Both the position numbers and the translations under genes were made by a program. Under the pieces are notes generated by a model, which was given only the letters and a program-made list of their open reading frames with translations, ran no database searches and was not told the origin of the DNA. Below, piece after piece: positions 17,982 through 26,987 of a DNA stretch of 64,000 nt (position 1 is the first letter of the stretch; each line of letters starts with the position of its first letter). The DNA comes from Pseudomonas sp. LP_7_YM (GTDB lineage Bacteria > Pseudomonadota > Gammaproteobacteria > Pseudomonadales > Pseudomonadaceae): assembly GCF_004364435.1 (NCBI RefSeq), contig NZ_SOCT01000003.1, positions 124,001-188,000 on the forward strand. The letters are read 5' to 3'.

Positions 17982-18301
17982 TCACGACAGCCTGGTTGAC
18001 TGTTCCGTCGAGTCCGTCGGGGCCTTGGCCGTTTCAAAACGTTGCTCAAGCAGGTGTCGCGCCTTCCAGCGTTCAGGTGACTGCGGATCAGATCGGCAAG
18101 CTGTTGCGGCTTGAGTTTCACATCGTCGCGGCAGAACTGAAGCAGTTGCAACTGGACCCAGCGGTGTTTCTTCAGCACTTTTGCATTCGGCGCAAAAAAT
18201 GACTGCGATATCGGTTCGGGCAGTGGTGCGTCATCTTCGAGTAAAACGGTCAGCAGTATGCCCTTGCCGAACACCAGACCGAAATCGGTGTTGATTGCCA
18301 A
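17982..18301 (-). pseudogene. Frameshifted gene, restored length ~106 aa
   Basis: The TTG start at 18301 (AGGATGAG upstream) gives MAINTDFGLVFGKGILLTVL and a sensible soluble protein up to LADLIRSHL (residue 76). Beyond that the frame runs into low-quality Arg-rich sequence and on into the next gene. Adding one G near 18073 restores ERWKARHLLEQRFETAKAP to RLS and a TGA at 17982-17984. That stop overlaps a GTG start for the next gene, as expected for a two-gene operon. The family is not recognised. A 260-aa fused reading (17519-18301) is an artefact of the shift. Confidence 0.55.
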
Positions 18302-18351
18302 GTGATCTCATCCTTGCTATCACGTGCACCTTCTGGTTCAGGCGCAGGTTT

Positions 18352-18711
18352 ATGACTGGGCACTTCTATACGCCACACGAACGCCGCCAACAGCTGATGC
18401 AGCTGGGGCAGGCGCTGGAAAACCTGATCCCTTTGGCCAGGCGCATGAAGCTGGATCAGCGACACCAGTACGAGCAAGCGCTTGATAAAACCCGATCTCT
18501 GCTGGCATCCGGTTTCGGGGCGGGCGAGCTGGCCGTGTTAGCGGCCTCGGTACCCGATGTATTTGAACGGCATCGTGACTGGCAGACACCCTATCTCGCT
18601 GAGCAAGCGGATGGTTCCTGGCGCCTGCCCGACTGGCTGGAGGAACTTGAGCGATACCTCGATCCCGTCTTGAAATACACCTACGCCCTGCGAAGCCTGG
18701 GCTGTTACTGA
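18352..18711 (+). CDS. Hypothetical soluble protein, 119 aa
   Basis: The ATG at 18352 follows GCAGG. The product begins MTGHFYTPHERRQQLMQLGQ and is largely helical, with charged helices (LIPLARRMKLDQRHQYEQAL) and a tyrosine-rich C-terminus. No membrane segment or catalytic motif is seen. It is divergent from the frame-disrupted pair and may belong to the same accessory module. I do not recognise the family. Confidence 0.6.
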   Translation: MTGHFYTPHERRQQLMQLGQALENLIPLARRMKLDQRHQYEQALDKTRSLLASGFGAGELAVLAASVPDVFERHRDWQTPYLAEQADGSWRLPDWLEELERYLDPVLKYTYALRSLGCY

Positions 18712-18747
18712 AGCGGGTCTCCGCGCATCAGGACAGCGGCGCGTGTT

Positions 18748-20775
18748 TCAAAGCGGCCCGTGGGTCAGACCCGTCAATGTATCTGCAATGGATTTGGTAC
18801 GTTGTGCTGTGCCTTCGGTTGTGCGGTTGGACTCTTCCAGCGCGTCGAGCATTTCCCGCAACGTACCGACAGCAATGGACTGACTTTCAATTTGCTGAGC
18901 GACGCGCTGAATCTCGCCGGTCAACAGATCAATGTCTACACCAATATCGGCCGCGTTCTTGCGGGTGATCTCCGCAAGCTTACGCACCTCATCAGCCACG
19001 ACAGCAAATCCTCGACCCATCTCGCCGGCTCGCGCAGCCTCGATGGCGGCGTTGAGCGCCAGTAAGTTGGTTTGCCCGGCAATTTGCTGGATGACCTGCA
19101 CAATCGACTGGATACGCAAGCTGGAACCTGCCAGCGCGCGAGCACCTGTCACTGCCTCTTCAGCTTGTGTGGCAAGACTCTCGACCGTGCCTCCCGCCCT
19201 CGTGGCCACCGCGTTTTGCTGGTCAATAGTACCCGCCAGATCGTCCATCGACAGGTGCAACTGGCCCGAGTAATGCTTGATCTGCTTCGACATCTGCTCC
19301 TGCTGCTCGCTGGCCTGTGCCAACACCTGCCCCAGGTCTGCCAGGCCATCGAAGACAGGCCGAATCTTGTTATCCAGACCCTCGGTGTCCAAGGCACGGC
19401 CGTAGTCGCCGCTCTTGAATGCAGTTATCTGCTTGACCACCACATGGTTCAGGCCCGCCAGTTGCTTGATCTGCCGACGCAGGAAAAAGGCCTTGAATTC
19501 ACCATAATGAGTGATGAAATTGTCAACGTAGTCATCGACGAAGCTGGCGCCCTTCGCCACCCGGAAAAAGAAAACCGCCGTCAATGTCTGGTTGAGATTC
19601 AAGCCAAGAATTTCGCCGAAGGTCGAAAAGCCGGCTAATGGCACATCACCGAACACCCCGGTCATGCTGCGCAGGTCGCGGATATTGTTAAGCCTGCGCA
19701 GGATACAGTCGCTGAGAATGCCCGCCACCGGTTTACCACCCTTGCCTCGCAGGAATCGCTCGTAGTCGCTGCGCGTTGCTTCGCGCAAAGGGGTGCGCTT
19801 GACCATGACCAGTTGCTCGCCGGGCGCGACGTCGCAAAACATATGCACGGTCTGCTGCTGGTAATCGATACGAGCAATGGAGCGCACGAACAGTTCCTCC
19901 CCCACCGCAATGGCGAACGAGTAATCAGCAAGCTTTTGCTCAAGCGCCTGCGCAGTGCATTCAAAGGCTTCGCACAGGGCTTGCACCATGGATTTGATAT
20001 TGCCGCTGCTGTCGATGACCTGGCCGATGGTGCGGTCTTCCACCGACGCGGTCAGGACACTGAAGCTGAGCCCGGCGGGTTGAAAGTTCTGACTTTTGAA
20101 GACTCCGAAACGCACATCGGGCGGGGTTTTAAGGAAAACGATCTGCGCATGGTTCTCATAGCTGCGTTGACCATCGTGAATCAGGGTCTTTTTAAAGTCT
20201 GGCTTGCCACCGGCCGACCCGCCAACGAACAGGCACGGAAAACGTCCCGATTCATACAAGGCTTCCATGAAGAATGACTCGGAGGCTGAGAGGCCGTCGA
20301 AAATCACATACGCCAAGGTGTCGCGGTGGTCGATGGCGGTGCGGATCTGGGTACGCTTGATGCTGCTCACCAGTTTGGCAATCCGCTCGCGCATCGCAAG
20401 TCGTTTGCCGCCGCGGCGAATGTCTTCGCACTCCAGCGACACCATCACCACTTCGGCGGACGCGATGACACTGACGTCAAACAGTTGCAGCACCACGCGA
20501 TCCCAGCTGTCTCCCGTCGTGCAGTACAGCTTGTCAGCAGCGTTGCACAGCTCGCCGGAGGTCGTGCACAGGCTGATAGCACTGGTAGGGAAACGCTGCC
20601 TGAGTTTGCTGGCGATCGTGTCGATGTCCAGATAAGGAGAAACAAAACCGGTAATGAGAACGGGCGCCATGCGCAACGCGGCAAGGGCTTTGTCGACTTC
20701 GCTGGCGCTGCACGTGATGGTCAGGGCACCTTGAGCAGATGCGCGCGCCTGATTGAAAAGTCTGAGTGGATTCAT
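18748..20775 (-). CDS. Cytoplasmic chemoreceptor with FIST sensor domains
   Basis: The product is 675 aa with no transmembrane segment, so it is a soluble methyl-accepting protein. Residues ~15-230 fit FIST_N ([18 protein letters not shown]), and ~230-400 FIST_C ([17 protein letters not shown]). FIST domains are thought to sense small ligands such as amino acids. A linker of helices leads to the signalling domain with the hairpin tip ([37 protein letters not shown], cut here into its known parts: [16 protein letters not shown] and [14 protein letters not shown]). No C-terminal CheR tether pentapeptide is present. ATG 20775 is preferred, and 20817 would add 14 residues. It stands alone. Ligand and kinase partner are unknown. 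Confidence 0.87.
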   Translation of the reverse strand: MNPLRLFNQARASAQGALTITCSASEVDKALAALRMAPVLITGFVSPYLDIDTIASKLRQRFPTSAISLCTTSGELCNAADKLYCTTGDSWDRVVLQLFDVSVIASAEVVMVSLECEDIRRGGKRLAMRERIAKLVSSIKRTQIRTAIDHRDTLAYVIFDGLSASESFFMEALYESGRFPCLFVGGSAGGKPDFKKTLIHDGQRSYENHAQIVFLKTPPDVRFGVFKSQNFQPAGLSFSVLTASVEDRTIGQVIDSSGNIKSMVQALCEAFECTAQALEQKLADYSFAIAVGEELFVRSIARIDYQQQTVHMFCDVAPGEQLVMVKRTPLREATRSDYERFLRGKGGKPVAGILSDCILRRLNNIRDLRSMTGVFGDVPLAGFSTFGEILGLNLNQTLTAVFFFRVAKGASFVDDYVDNFITHYGEFKAFFLRRQIKQLAGLNHVVVKQITAFKSGDYGRALDTEGLDNKIRPVFDGLADLGQVLAQASEQQEQMSKQIKHYSGQLHLSMDDLAGTIDQQNAVATRAGGTVESLATQAEEAVTGARALAGSSLRIQSIVQVIQQIAGQTNLLALNAAIEAARAGEMGRGFAVVADEVRKLAEITRKNAADIGVDIDLLTGEIQRVAQQIESQSIAVGTLREMLDALEESNRTTEGTAQRTKSIADTLTGLTHGPL

Positions 20776-20993
20776 GATGGGCTCGGACGAGTGGGTGGCC
20801 TGACGCAAGCTTTGCATGCGTGTGGCGCGTTACCCTCTATCGGCTACTGCGGCGCGGGCTGAAGACAGTTCGTCTTACTCCTTGCGCCAGAGGCTCGAAA
20901 CCCGACCGAGCTCCCTGAGCAGCCCCTTACCCCGCAGCCTCAGCGATGATAGGCTCCCGCTCCCAGACCGCTGATGCAAGCCTGCGAGGCTCT

Positions 20994-22793
20994 CTAGGCC
21001 GACGCCCGGGTTTTCACCGGGCACACCACTCGATGCAGATTCAGTGCGGTATTGATGATCCCGATGTGACTGAACGCCTGTGGAAAATTCCCGAGCATGC
21101 GTCCGGCACGCGGATCGTACTGCTCGGCAAGCAGACCGACGTCGTTGCACAATCCGCAGAGTCGCTCGAACAGGTCACTGGCCTCCTGCTCGCGTCCTTG
21201 CAATACGTAAACATCTGCCAACCAGAACGAACAGACCAGGAACGTGCCTTCGCTGCCGGACACTCCGTCCGCACTGCGCTCGCCGTCATAGCGCAGCAGC
21301 AAACCGTCCTGCATCAGGGCCTTCTCGATTTGCGTCATCGTGCCTGTCACGCGTGGGTCATCCACCGGCAGGAACCCGGTCAGTGCAATCTGCAGCAGAC
21401 TGGCATCCAGCTCCTTGCCGCCGTAGGTCTGCACGAAGCTGCCCAGGTCGGCGTCATAACCATTGGTGCACACATCGGCATGGATTTCGTCGGCGACAAG
21501 CCGGTAATGCCGACCGCGCTCGCGATCTTCTGCATCATCACTTTGCGTGAGGACGGCAGCGTTGCGATCGAATGACACCCAAGCCATGACCTTGGAGTGA
21601 GTGAAGTGCCGGGGCTCGGAGCGGATCTCCCAAATGCCTGCATCCGGCAGATGCCAGACCTGCTCGAGGAACGGCATGATCACTTTCTGGATTTGCGTGC
21701 TGCGCGGCAACCGCGGCAGACCGCTCTTGAAGGCCTGCGTCATGGCATCCGCCACCTCGCCGTATACGTCCAGCTGCGTCTGGGTCGCGGCACCATTGCC
21801 AATGCGAACAGGGCGGGAGTTTTCGTAGCCGCTCAGCCACGGCAGTTGATACTCCGGCAAGCGTCGCTCACCGCCCAGTCCATACATGATCTGAATCTGC
21901 TCGGGGTTGCCGGCCACTGAACGCAGCAACCAGTTGCGCCAGGCTGTCGCCTCTTCGTAGTAACCCAGATTCATGAACGCCAGCAGCGTCATGGTCGCGT
22001 CACGCAGCCAGCAGAAGCGATAATCCCAGTTGCGTTCGCCGCCCAGTTGCTCGGGCAACGAGGTGGTCACTGCGGCGACGATACCGCCAGTCGGGGCATA
22101 CGTCATGGCCTTGAGGGTGATCAACGAGCGCTTGACCTGAGCGGTCCACGGGCCGACATCGGGGCAGCGGTCAGAAAACTCTCGCCAGAACCCCTCCGTC
22201 TGCTGCAATGCCGCTTCGATATCGAAGCGTTCGCGGACCGGCTCATGGGACGCCTGCCACGCCAGCGCAAAGCCCAGACGTTGACCGGCCTGGACCGTGA
22301 ACTGGCTTTCGGTGTGGTGGTCCAGTGGATGCAATTCCGAAGGCGTACGCAGGACCAGCATGTCCGGGCCAGCCACGGCAGTCATGGTATGCGGATCGCG
22401 TTTCTCGACCCACGGGACCGTGCTGCCGTAGTCGAAGCGGATGGCCAGATCCATGGAGAAATCCACGCGTCCCTGGAGGCCGACCACGATGCGCACTACG
22501 CTGCTGTCTTCGCTCATGGGCATGAAGTCCACAAGTACCGCTGAACCTGTATCGGTCACGAACAGGGTTTCGAGAATCAGCGTACCGTCGCGATAACTGC
22601 GCCGGGAGTTGCATTTTCCATCGGTGGGCGCAATTTTCCAGCGACCGTTATCACTGTCACCCAGCAAAGCGGAAAAACAGGCAGGTGCGTCAAAGCGCGG
22701 AAAACACAACCAGTCCAGCGACCCATCGCGGGCCACCAGCGCTGCAGTGCGACAATTGCCAAGCAGCGCATAATCTTCAATCAAAACAGCCAT
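20994..22793 (-). CDS. Glycoside hydrolase family 15 protein (glucoamylase/trehalase-like)
   Basis: The product is 599 aa and cytoplasmic (no signal peptide). The N-terminal beta-sandwich starts IEDYALLGNCRTAALVARDGSLDWLCFPRFD. The (alpha/alpha)6 catalytic part has GGERNWDYRFCWLRDA, then the two acid residues expected for GH15 in GIWEIRSEPRHF and SEGTFLVCSFW. GH15 enzymes of this bacterial type act on alpha-glucosides, including trehalose or kojibiose-type bonds, and the exact substrate cannot be read off. ATG 22793 (MAVLIEDYALL) is chosen over 22826. It is last in a leftward run with a HAD phosphatase, zwf and gnd, so the glucose it frees could enter the oxidative pentose phosphate route. 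Confidence 0.85.
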   Translation of the reverse strand: MAVLIEDYALLGNCRTAALVARDGSLDWLCFPRFDAPACFSALLGDSDNGRWKIAPTDGKCNSRRSYRDGTLILETLFVTDTGSAVLVDFMPMSEDSSVVRIVVGLQGRVDFSMDLAIRFDYGSTVPWVEKRDPHTMTAVAGPDMLVLRTPSELHPLDHHTESQFTVQAGQRLGFALAWQASHEPVRERFDIEAALQQTEGFWREFSDRCPDVGPWTAQVKRSLITLKAMTYAPTGGIVAAVTTSLPEQLGGERNWDYRFCWLRDATMTLLAFMNLGYYEEATAWRNWLLRSVAGNPEQIQIMYGLGGERRLPEYQLPWLSGYENSRPVRIGNGAATQTQLDVYGEVADAMTQAFKSGLPRLPRSTQIQKVIMPFLEQVWHLPDAGIWEIRSEPRHFTHSKVMAWVSFDRNAAVLTQSDDAEDRERGRHYRLVADEIHADVCTNGYDADLGSFVQTYGGKELDASLLQIALTGFLPVDDPRVTGTMTQIEKALMQDGLLLRYDGERSADGVSGSEGTFLVCSFWLADVYVLQGREQEASDLFERLCGLCNDVGLLAEQYDPRAGRMLGNFPQAFSHIGIINTALNLHRVVCPVKTRASA

Positions 22794-22850
22794 GGGGCAG
22801 TGTTCCCTCTTGGTGTAAGGGGGCATCAGTCATTAAAAGTGCCGCGTTTT

Positions 22851-23669
22851 TCAGCGCGGCAGGATGTAACGCTCTATGGCCGTCGCCAGCCCGTCGTGTT
22901 CATTGCTTTCAGTCACGTAGCTGGCGTGGGTCTTGACCCCTGTTTCGGCCTGCCCCATTGCGATGGACAGACCGGCGCGCAGAAACATCGCCACGTCGTT
23001 GCCCGCATCACCGATGGCCGCCGTATGGGCCAGCGCCACACCCAAACCCTTGGCAAGGGTTTCCAGTGCAGAACCCTTGTTGGCGTCCAGAGCCGTGACA
23101 TCCAGGTAGTAGGACTGAGAGCGAGCCGCCAACGCTGTGTCGGCAATCAGCGGGTTGAGGCGAGCTTCCAGCTGTTTGAGCAGCTCGAAATCCTTGCTGG
23201 CGGCGACGATCTTGTCGATTCGATCGATGTAGTCATCGAAGTGATCAACCTGAACGAAGTCGTATCCCAGCGTGTTGCGCTCATGCTCCACGTAATCGCC
23301 TTGGGGATCGATCAGTAACCACTGATCGTCGGCGAACACCCACACCGCCACGTTCTCGCCAGCGAAGAGTTCCAGGCTGCTGCGTGCCGCCGTGGACGCG
23401 ATTCGGTGTGCCTTGAGCAAGCTGCCATCGGGATTGATGATGTTGGCGCCATTGAAGGCTACCGTCGGTACATTGATGCCCAGCGCCGCGATCTGTTGAC
23501 GCATGGCACGCGGCGGCCGACTGCTGGCGACCGAGAAAAGAATCCCGGCCTCACGCAACTTGCCAATGGCATCAATGTTGGCCTGACTCAGGCTGTGATC
23601 GGGCCGCAGCAGCGTGCCATCAATGTCGGACAACATGAAACGGATCGAGGGATGCGCAGAGTCACTCAT
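22851..23669 (-). CDS. Cof-type HAD sugar phosphatase
   Basis: The product is 272 aa. HAD motif I is LSDIDGTLL (nucleophile Asp), motif II SVASSRPP, and motif IV GDAGNDVAMF. The large C2-type cap between residues ~85 and 190 places it in the Cof/YbiV group, which dephosphorylates sugar phosphates or flavin precursors. It overlaps zwf by four bases (ATGA-type), so the genes are co-translated. A sugar phosphate of the pentose phosphate pathway is a plausible substrate by context only. Confidence 0.85.
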   Translation of the reverse strand: MSDSAHPSIRFMLSDIDGTLLRPDHSLSQANIDAIGKLREAGILFSVASSRPPRAMRQQIAALGINVPTVAFNGANIINPDGSLLKAHRIASTAARSSLELFAGENVAVWVFADDQWLLIDPQGDYVEHERNTLGYDFVQVDHFDDYIDRIDKIVAASKDFELLKQLEARLNPLIADTALAARSQSYYLDVTALDANKGSALETLAKGLGVALAHTAAIGDAGNDVAMFLRAGLSIAMGQAETGVKTHASYVTESNEHDGLATAIERYILPR

Positions 23670-25189
23670 CCGAGAAGTTGCCAGGTGTGACCATCGCGGG
23701 CCAGCAATTCATCGGCCGCAGCAGGACCGTCCTCACCTGCCTGATAGGTTTCGACTTGCGGATCCTTGGCCCAGGCGTCGATGAAAGGCTGCACCGCACG
23801 CCAGCCGTTTTCGATGTTATCGGCACGCTGGAACAAGGTCTGGTCGCCGGTCAGGCAGTCATAGATCAGGGTTTCATACCCGGTCGATGGCTGCATCTCG
23901 AAGAAGTCCTTGTAGGCAAAGCCCATCTCGATGGTCTGCATGTCAAGGGTAGGCCCGGGCTTCTTGGCTTGCAGATCAAACCACATGCCTTCGTCGGGCT
24001 GAATCTGAATCTTGAGGAAGTTGGGCTCCACACGATCAATGTCAGTGTCACGAAATTGCGCGTAAGGCGCCGGTTTGAAGCAGATCGCGATCTCGGTGTC
24101 GCGCACACTCATGCGCTTGCCGGTGCGCAGGTAAAACGGCACGCCGACCCAACGCCAGTTATCGATCATCACCTTGAGCGCCACGTAGGTTTCCGTGGTG
24201 CTGTCGGGCGCGACACGGTCTTCCTGACGATAGCCAGGCACGCGCTTGCCATCGATACTGCTCTCGCTGTACTGCCCGCGCACAGAGTTGGCCAGGGCCT
24301 CCATTTCCGACCAAGGCCGAATAGCGCCAATCACCTTGGCTTTCTCGCCACGCACCGCGTCAGCGCCAAAGGCAGCTGGCGGTTCCATGGCAACCATCGC
24401 CAGCAATTGGAACAGGTGATTGGGCACCATGTCCCGCAACGCGCCGGTGGTCTCATAGAAACTGCCGCGGGTTTCGACGCCCACGGTTTCCGCTGCGGTG
24501 ATCTGTACGTGATCGATGTAGTGGTTGTTCCAGAACGACTCGAACAAACCGTTGGAAAAACGGCTGACCAGAATGTTCTGTACCGTTTCCTTGCCCAGGT
24601 AATGGTCGATCCGGTAGATCTGCTTTTCGGACATGACCTTCAGCAAGCAATTGTTCAGCTCCACCGCACTCGGCAGATCATGGCCGAATGGTTTTTCGAT
24701 CACCACGCGGCGGAAATGATCGTCGCCCTCGCCCATCAGGCCGCAAGAGCCGAGACGATTGGTTACCTCACTGAAGAAGCGCGGGGCGGTCGCCAGATAG
24801 AACACAGCATTTTTGGTGCCGGTGCTCTTGATCTTCTCGTCGATGGCGGTGTAGGTAGCGTCATCCAGAAAATCACCGGTGATGTAGGTGATCCGTTTGG
24901 CCAGACCGTCCCACAGCGCCGGGTCCAGAGGCTCATTGCCGCCTTCAGCGACCTTGCTGGCCGCCTCCTGACGGATGAAGTCCTCCAACTTTTTGGCAAA
25001 GTCGGCGTCGCTCACAGTGTTGTGGTCCACGCCGACGATGTGCAGATCCTCACCCACCAGCCCGTCACGGAACAGGTTGTAGAGGGCCGGCATCAGCAGC
25101 CGTTTGACCAGGTCGCCATGAGCGCCGAACAGGAACAGTGTGGTTGCCGGAGCGACCGGTGCCTTTTGCTTGCTTCGGGTCAAACCCAT
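23666..25189 (-). CDS. zwf: Glucose-6-phosphate 1-dehydrogenase
   Basis: This enzyme oxidises glucose 6-phosphate to 6-phosphogluconolactone, giving NADPH. It is 507 aa. The dinucleotide motif is FLFGAHGDLVKR near residue 20 (family GxxGDLxxR). The active-site signature is RIDHYLGKE. Later FYETTGALRDMVPNHLFQLL and FYLRTGKRM fit. The start overlaps the gnd stop (TAATG), so it is translationally coupled to gnd. Pseudomonads carry several zwf genes, and this one pairs with gnd rather than pgl-edd. HexR control of other zwf copies is known, but I see no clear HexR site here. Confidence 0.94.
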   Translation of the reverse strand: MGLTRSKQKAPVAPATTLFLFGAHGDLVKRLLMPALYNLFRDGLVGEDLHIVGVDHNTVSDADFAKKLEDFIRQEAASKVAEGGNEPLDPALWDGLAKRITYITGDFLDDATYTAIDEKIKSTGTKNAVFYLATAPRFFSEVTNRLGSCGLMGEGDDHFRRVVIEKPFGHDLPSAVELNNCLLKVMSEKQIYRIDHYLGKETVQNILVSRFSNGLFESFWNNHYIDHVQITAAETVGVETRGSFYETTGALRDMVPNHLFQLLAMVAMEPPAAFGADAVRGEKAKVIGAIRPWSEMEALANSVRGQYSESSIDGKRVPGYRQEDRVAPDSTTETYVALKVMIDNWRWVGVPFYLRTGKRMSVRDTEIAICFKPAPYAQFRDTDIDRVEPNFLKIQIQPDEGMWFDLQAKKPGPTLDMQTIEMGFAYKDFFEMQPSTGYETLIYDCLTGDQTLFQRADNIENGWRAVQPFIDAWAKDPQVETYQAGEDGPAAADELLARDGHTWQLLG

Positions 25190-26166
25190 TATTTTGGTTC
25201 CTTGTGACCACCAAATCCGAAACGCATGGCGGAGAGCATCTTGTCGCCATACGTGCTTTGTTGACGCGAGCGGAAGCGGGCAAACAGAGAAGTCGACAGC
25301 ACCGGAACCGGCACCGCCTGCTCCATGGCGGCTTCGATGGTCCAGCGGCCTTCACCACTGTCGGCCACCGAGCCGGAATAGGCATTGAGCTGTGGATCGG
25401 TCGCCAGCGCGTCGGCGGTCAGATCGAGCAGCCAGGAGGACACCACGCTGCCACGACGCCAGACTTCGGCGATATCGCCCAGATTCAGGTCGAAACGCTG
25501 ATCGGCAGGGAGATTTTCCGAATTCTTTGTCTTGAGGATATCGAAGCCCTCTGCAAAGGCCTGCATCATCCCGTATTCGATACCGTTGTGGATCATCTTG
25601 ACAAAGTGGCCAGAACCCGGCGGGCCAGCGTGAATATAGCCTTGCTCGGCACGCGGATCAGCGCTCTGGGCACGATCCTTGGTGCGCGGAATGTTACCGA
25701 TGCCCGGCGCCAGGGTCTTGAACAGCGGATCGAGGCGATTCACGACCTCGGGTTCGCCGCCGATCATCATGCAGTAGCCGCGCTCCAGCCCCCATACGCC
25801 GCCCGATGTGCCGACGTCGACGTAGTGCAGGCCCTTCTCCTTAAGCGAATGGGAGCGGCGCACGTCATCTTTGTAGAAGGTGTTGCCACCATCGATGATC
25901 ACGTCATCGGCTTCCAGCAGTTCAGCCAGCTCATCAATGGTGTCTTCGGTCGGCGCGCCCGCAGGCAACATGACCCAGACGGCTCGCGGTTTGTCCAGCG
26001 CGGCGACCAGTGCCTGAAGGCCACCCGCTGGCTTCGAACCTTCGTTAGCGAGCACGGTGCGAGACTGCTCATCGCGATCATAGACCACGGTCGTGTGGCC
26101 ATTGAGCATCAGTCGACGTGCGATGTTGCCGCCCATGCGGCCTAGTCCAACAATCCCGAGTTGCAT
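25189..26166 (-). CDS. gnd: 6-phosphogluconate dehydrogenase (decarboxylating), short type
   Basis: This enzyme turns 6-phosphogluconate into ribulose 5-phosphate and CO2. It is 325 aa, the shorter GndA/YqeC type, often NAD-preferring (the preference is not proven here). The N-terminal Rossmann motif is [16 protein letters not shown]. Substrate motifs [22 protein letters not shown] and [24 protein letters not shown] contain the catalytic Lys. ATG 26166 is chosen from the family start MQLGIVGLG. It is first in the gnd-zwf-HAD-GH15 run. A palindrome lies 144 bases upstream. Confidence 0.93.
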   Translation of the reverse strand: MQLGIVGLGRMGGNIARRLMLNGHTTVVYDRDEQSRTVLANEGSKPAGGLQALVAALDKPRAVWVMLPAGAPTEDTIDELAELLEADDVIIDGGNTFYKDDVRRSHSLKEKGLHYVDVGTSGGVWGLERGYCMMIGGEPEVVNRLDPLFKTLAPGIGNIPRTKDRAQSADPRAEQGYIHAGPPGSGHFVKMIHNGIEYGMMQAFAEGFDILKTKNSENLPADQRFDLNLGDIAEVWRRGSVVSSWLLDLTADALATDPQLNAYSGSVADSGEGRWTIEAAMEQAVPVPVLSTSLFARFRSRQQSTYGDKMLSAMRFGFGGHKEPK

Positions 26167-26309
26167 GTAGAGGTGCTCCTTAATTCTTAAACAGGGGTGC
26201 CCCATTTTATAGCCCAGTGCCGCCTGTAGGGTTAGTCCGGGGGAGGCAAACGAAGGTTTCCCGGTGAAAATAGTTTCATCTTGGGGCGCTAACGCCGTGT
26301 AGGACGCCC

Positions 26310-26340
26310 ATTGTCGCGATCAAGAAACGTTCGCGACAAT
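26310..26340. repeat. Perfect 10-bp inverted repeat upstream of gnd
   Basis: ATTGTCGCGA (26310-26319) and TCGCGACAAT (26331-26340) form perfect arms around 11 bases, next to A/T-runs (26340-26354). There is no T-tail in the minus direction, so it does not look like a terminator for gnd. It lies between gnd and the small gene at 26481 and could be an operator. A partial relative (GGTCGCGATAGTGTCG) lies at 26418-26433. Confidence 0.5.
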
Positions 26341-26480
26341 AAAAAATAAAAAAGTTCCTTTTTCCCTCAAAAGAAATCAGACTTTGCGCCGATAAAGGTA
26401 TGAGCAAAGACAATTCGGGTCGCGATAGTGTCGTTGTTCGAACCTTATGATGTTGAATCCCGCCATTTGCGAGGTGAGCA

Positions 26481-26654
26481 ATGGGCAATGTAGTACCGGC
26501 AAGCGCTCCACAGACGTTGTACGTCACCATTCGCCGCGACGAGCTGCGTCAGCTCCGGGAGGAACGCGAACAACTTAAAAAGAAAGTCGCTCACTTGGCT
26601 ATGATGCTGCAACACGCTCAGCTCGCCAGCCGCGGCACGGCCCTGCACGCCTGA
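26481..26654 (+). CDS. Small basic helical protein, 57 aa
   Basis: GAGGTGAG (26471-26478) gives an excellent ribosome site for ATG 26481. The frame runs 57 codons to TGA at 26652-26654. The product starts MGNVVPASAPQTLYVTIRRD and then forms one amphipathic, charged helix (ELRQLREEREQLKKKVAHLA), likely a short coiled coil. It is too short for usual cut-offs. A hairpin (GGCAAGCC facing GGCTTGCC, 26677-26703) follows as a weak terminator. I do not recognise the family. Confidence 0.7.
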   Translation: MGNVVPASAPQTLYVTIRRDELRQLREEREQLKKKVAHLAMMLQHAQLASRGTALHA

Positions 26655-26987
26655 TATCTCCCGTTTTTGCCGAATCGAGGCAAGCCCGATCAGCTGGCTT
26701 GCCCTTCCATGCCCCTTTGCTGCCCAAACCTTCTGTTAAGCTCACGATTTTCGATTGATCAGTTGTCGGACCAGGCACATCCGCTAACGTTCCCCCCTCT
26801 CGCAGCTCCGGTCTTGAGCGTGGCCAACACTCTGCTGACGTCGGGGTGACGTTTTTTTCACCTGCCTCTTTGCATACTCGCGCCTCTCTCATGGAATGAC
26901 TGCGGTCGCCTGCTGGCCGTACGTTCCCTCCATCGCACACGATGCGGCTGTCCGGGCCGCGCGATAGATCCACAGCTGGAGCGCCCG
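26655..26987 (+). other. 333-base region before cptA
   Basis: No gene is seen here. It has the inverted repeat GGCAAGCC/GGCTTGCC (26677-26703) just after the small gene, and the direct repeat TGACGT...TGACGT (26838-26851) followed by T7. The promoter of the phosphoethanolamine transferase gene must lie here, but I cannot identify its -10/-35. Confidence 0.35.

Noticed and set aside
17519..18301. A single 260-aa protein on the minus strand
   Set aside because: Its middle is Arg-rich and unlike a protein. Better N- and C-terminal sequences continue in other frames, so it is a fusion made by frameshifts.
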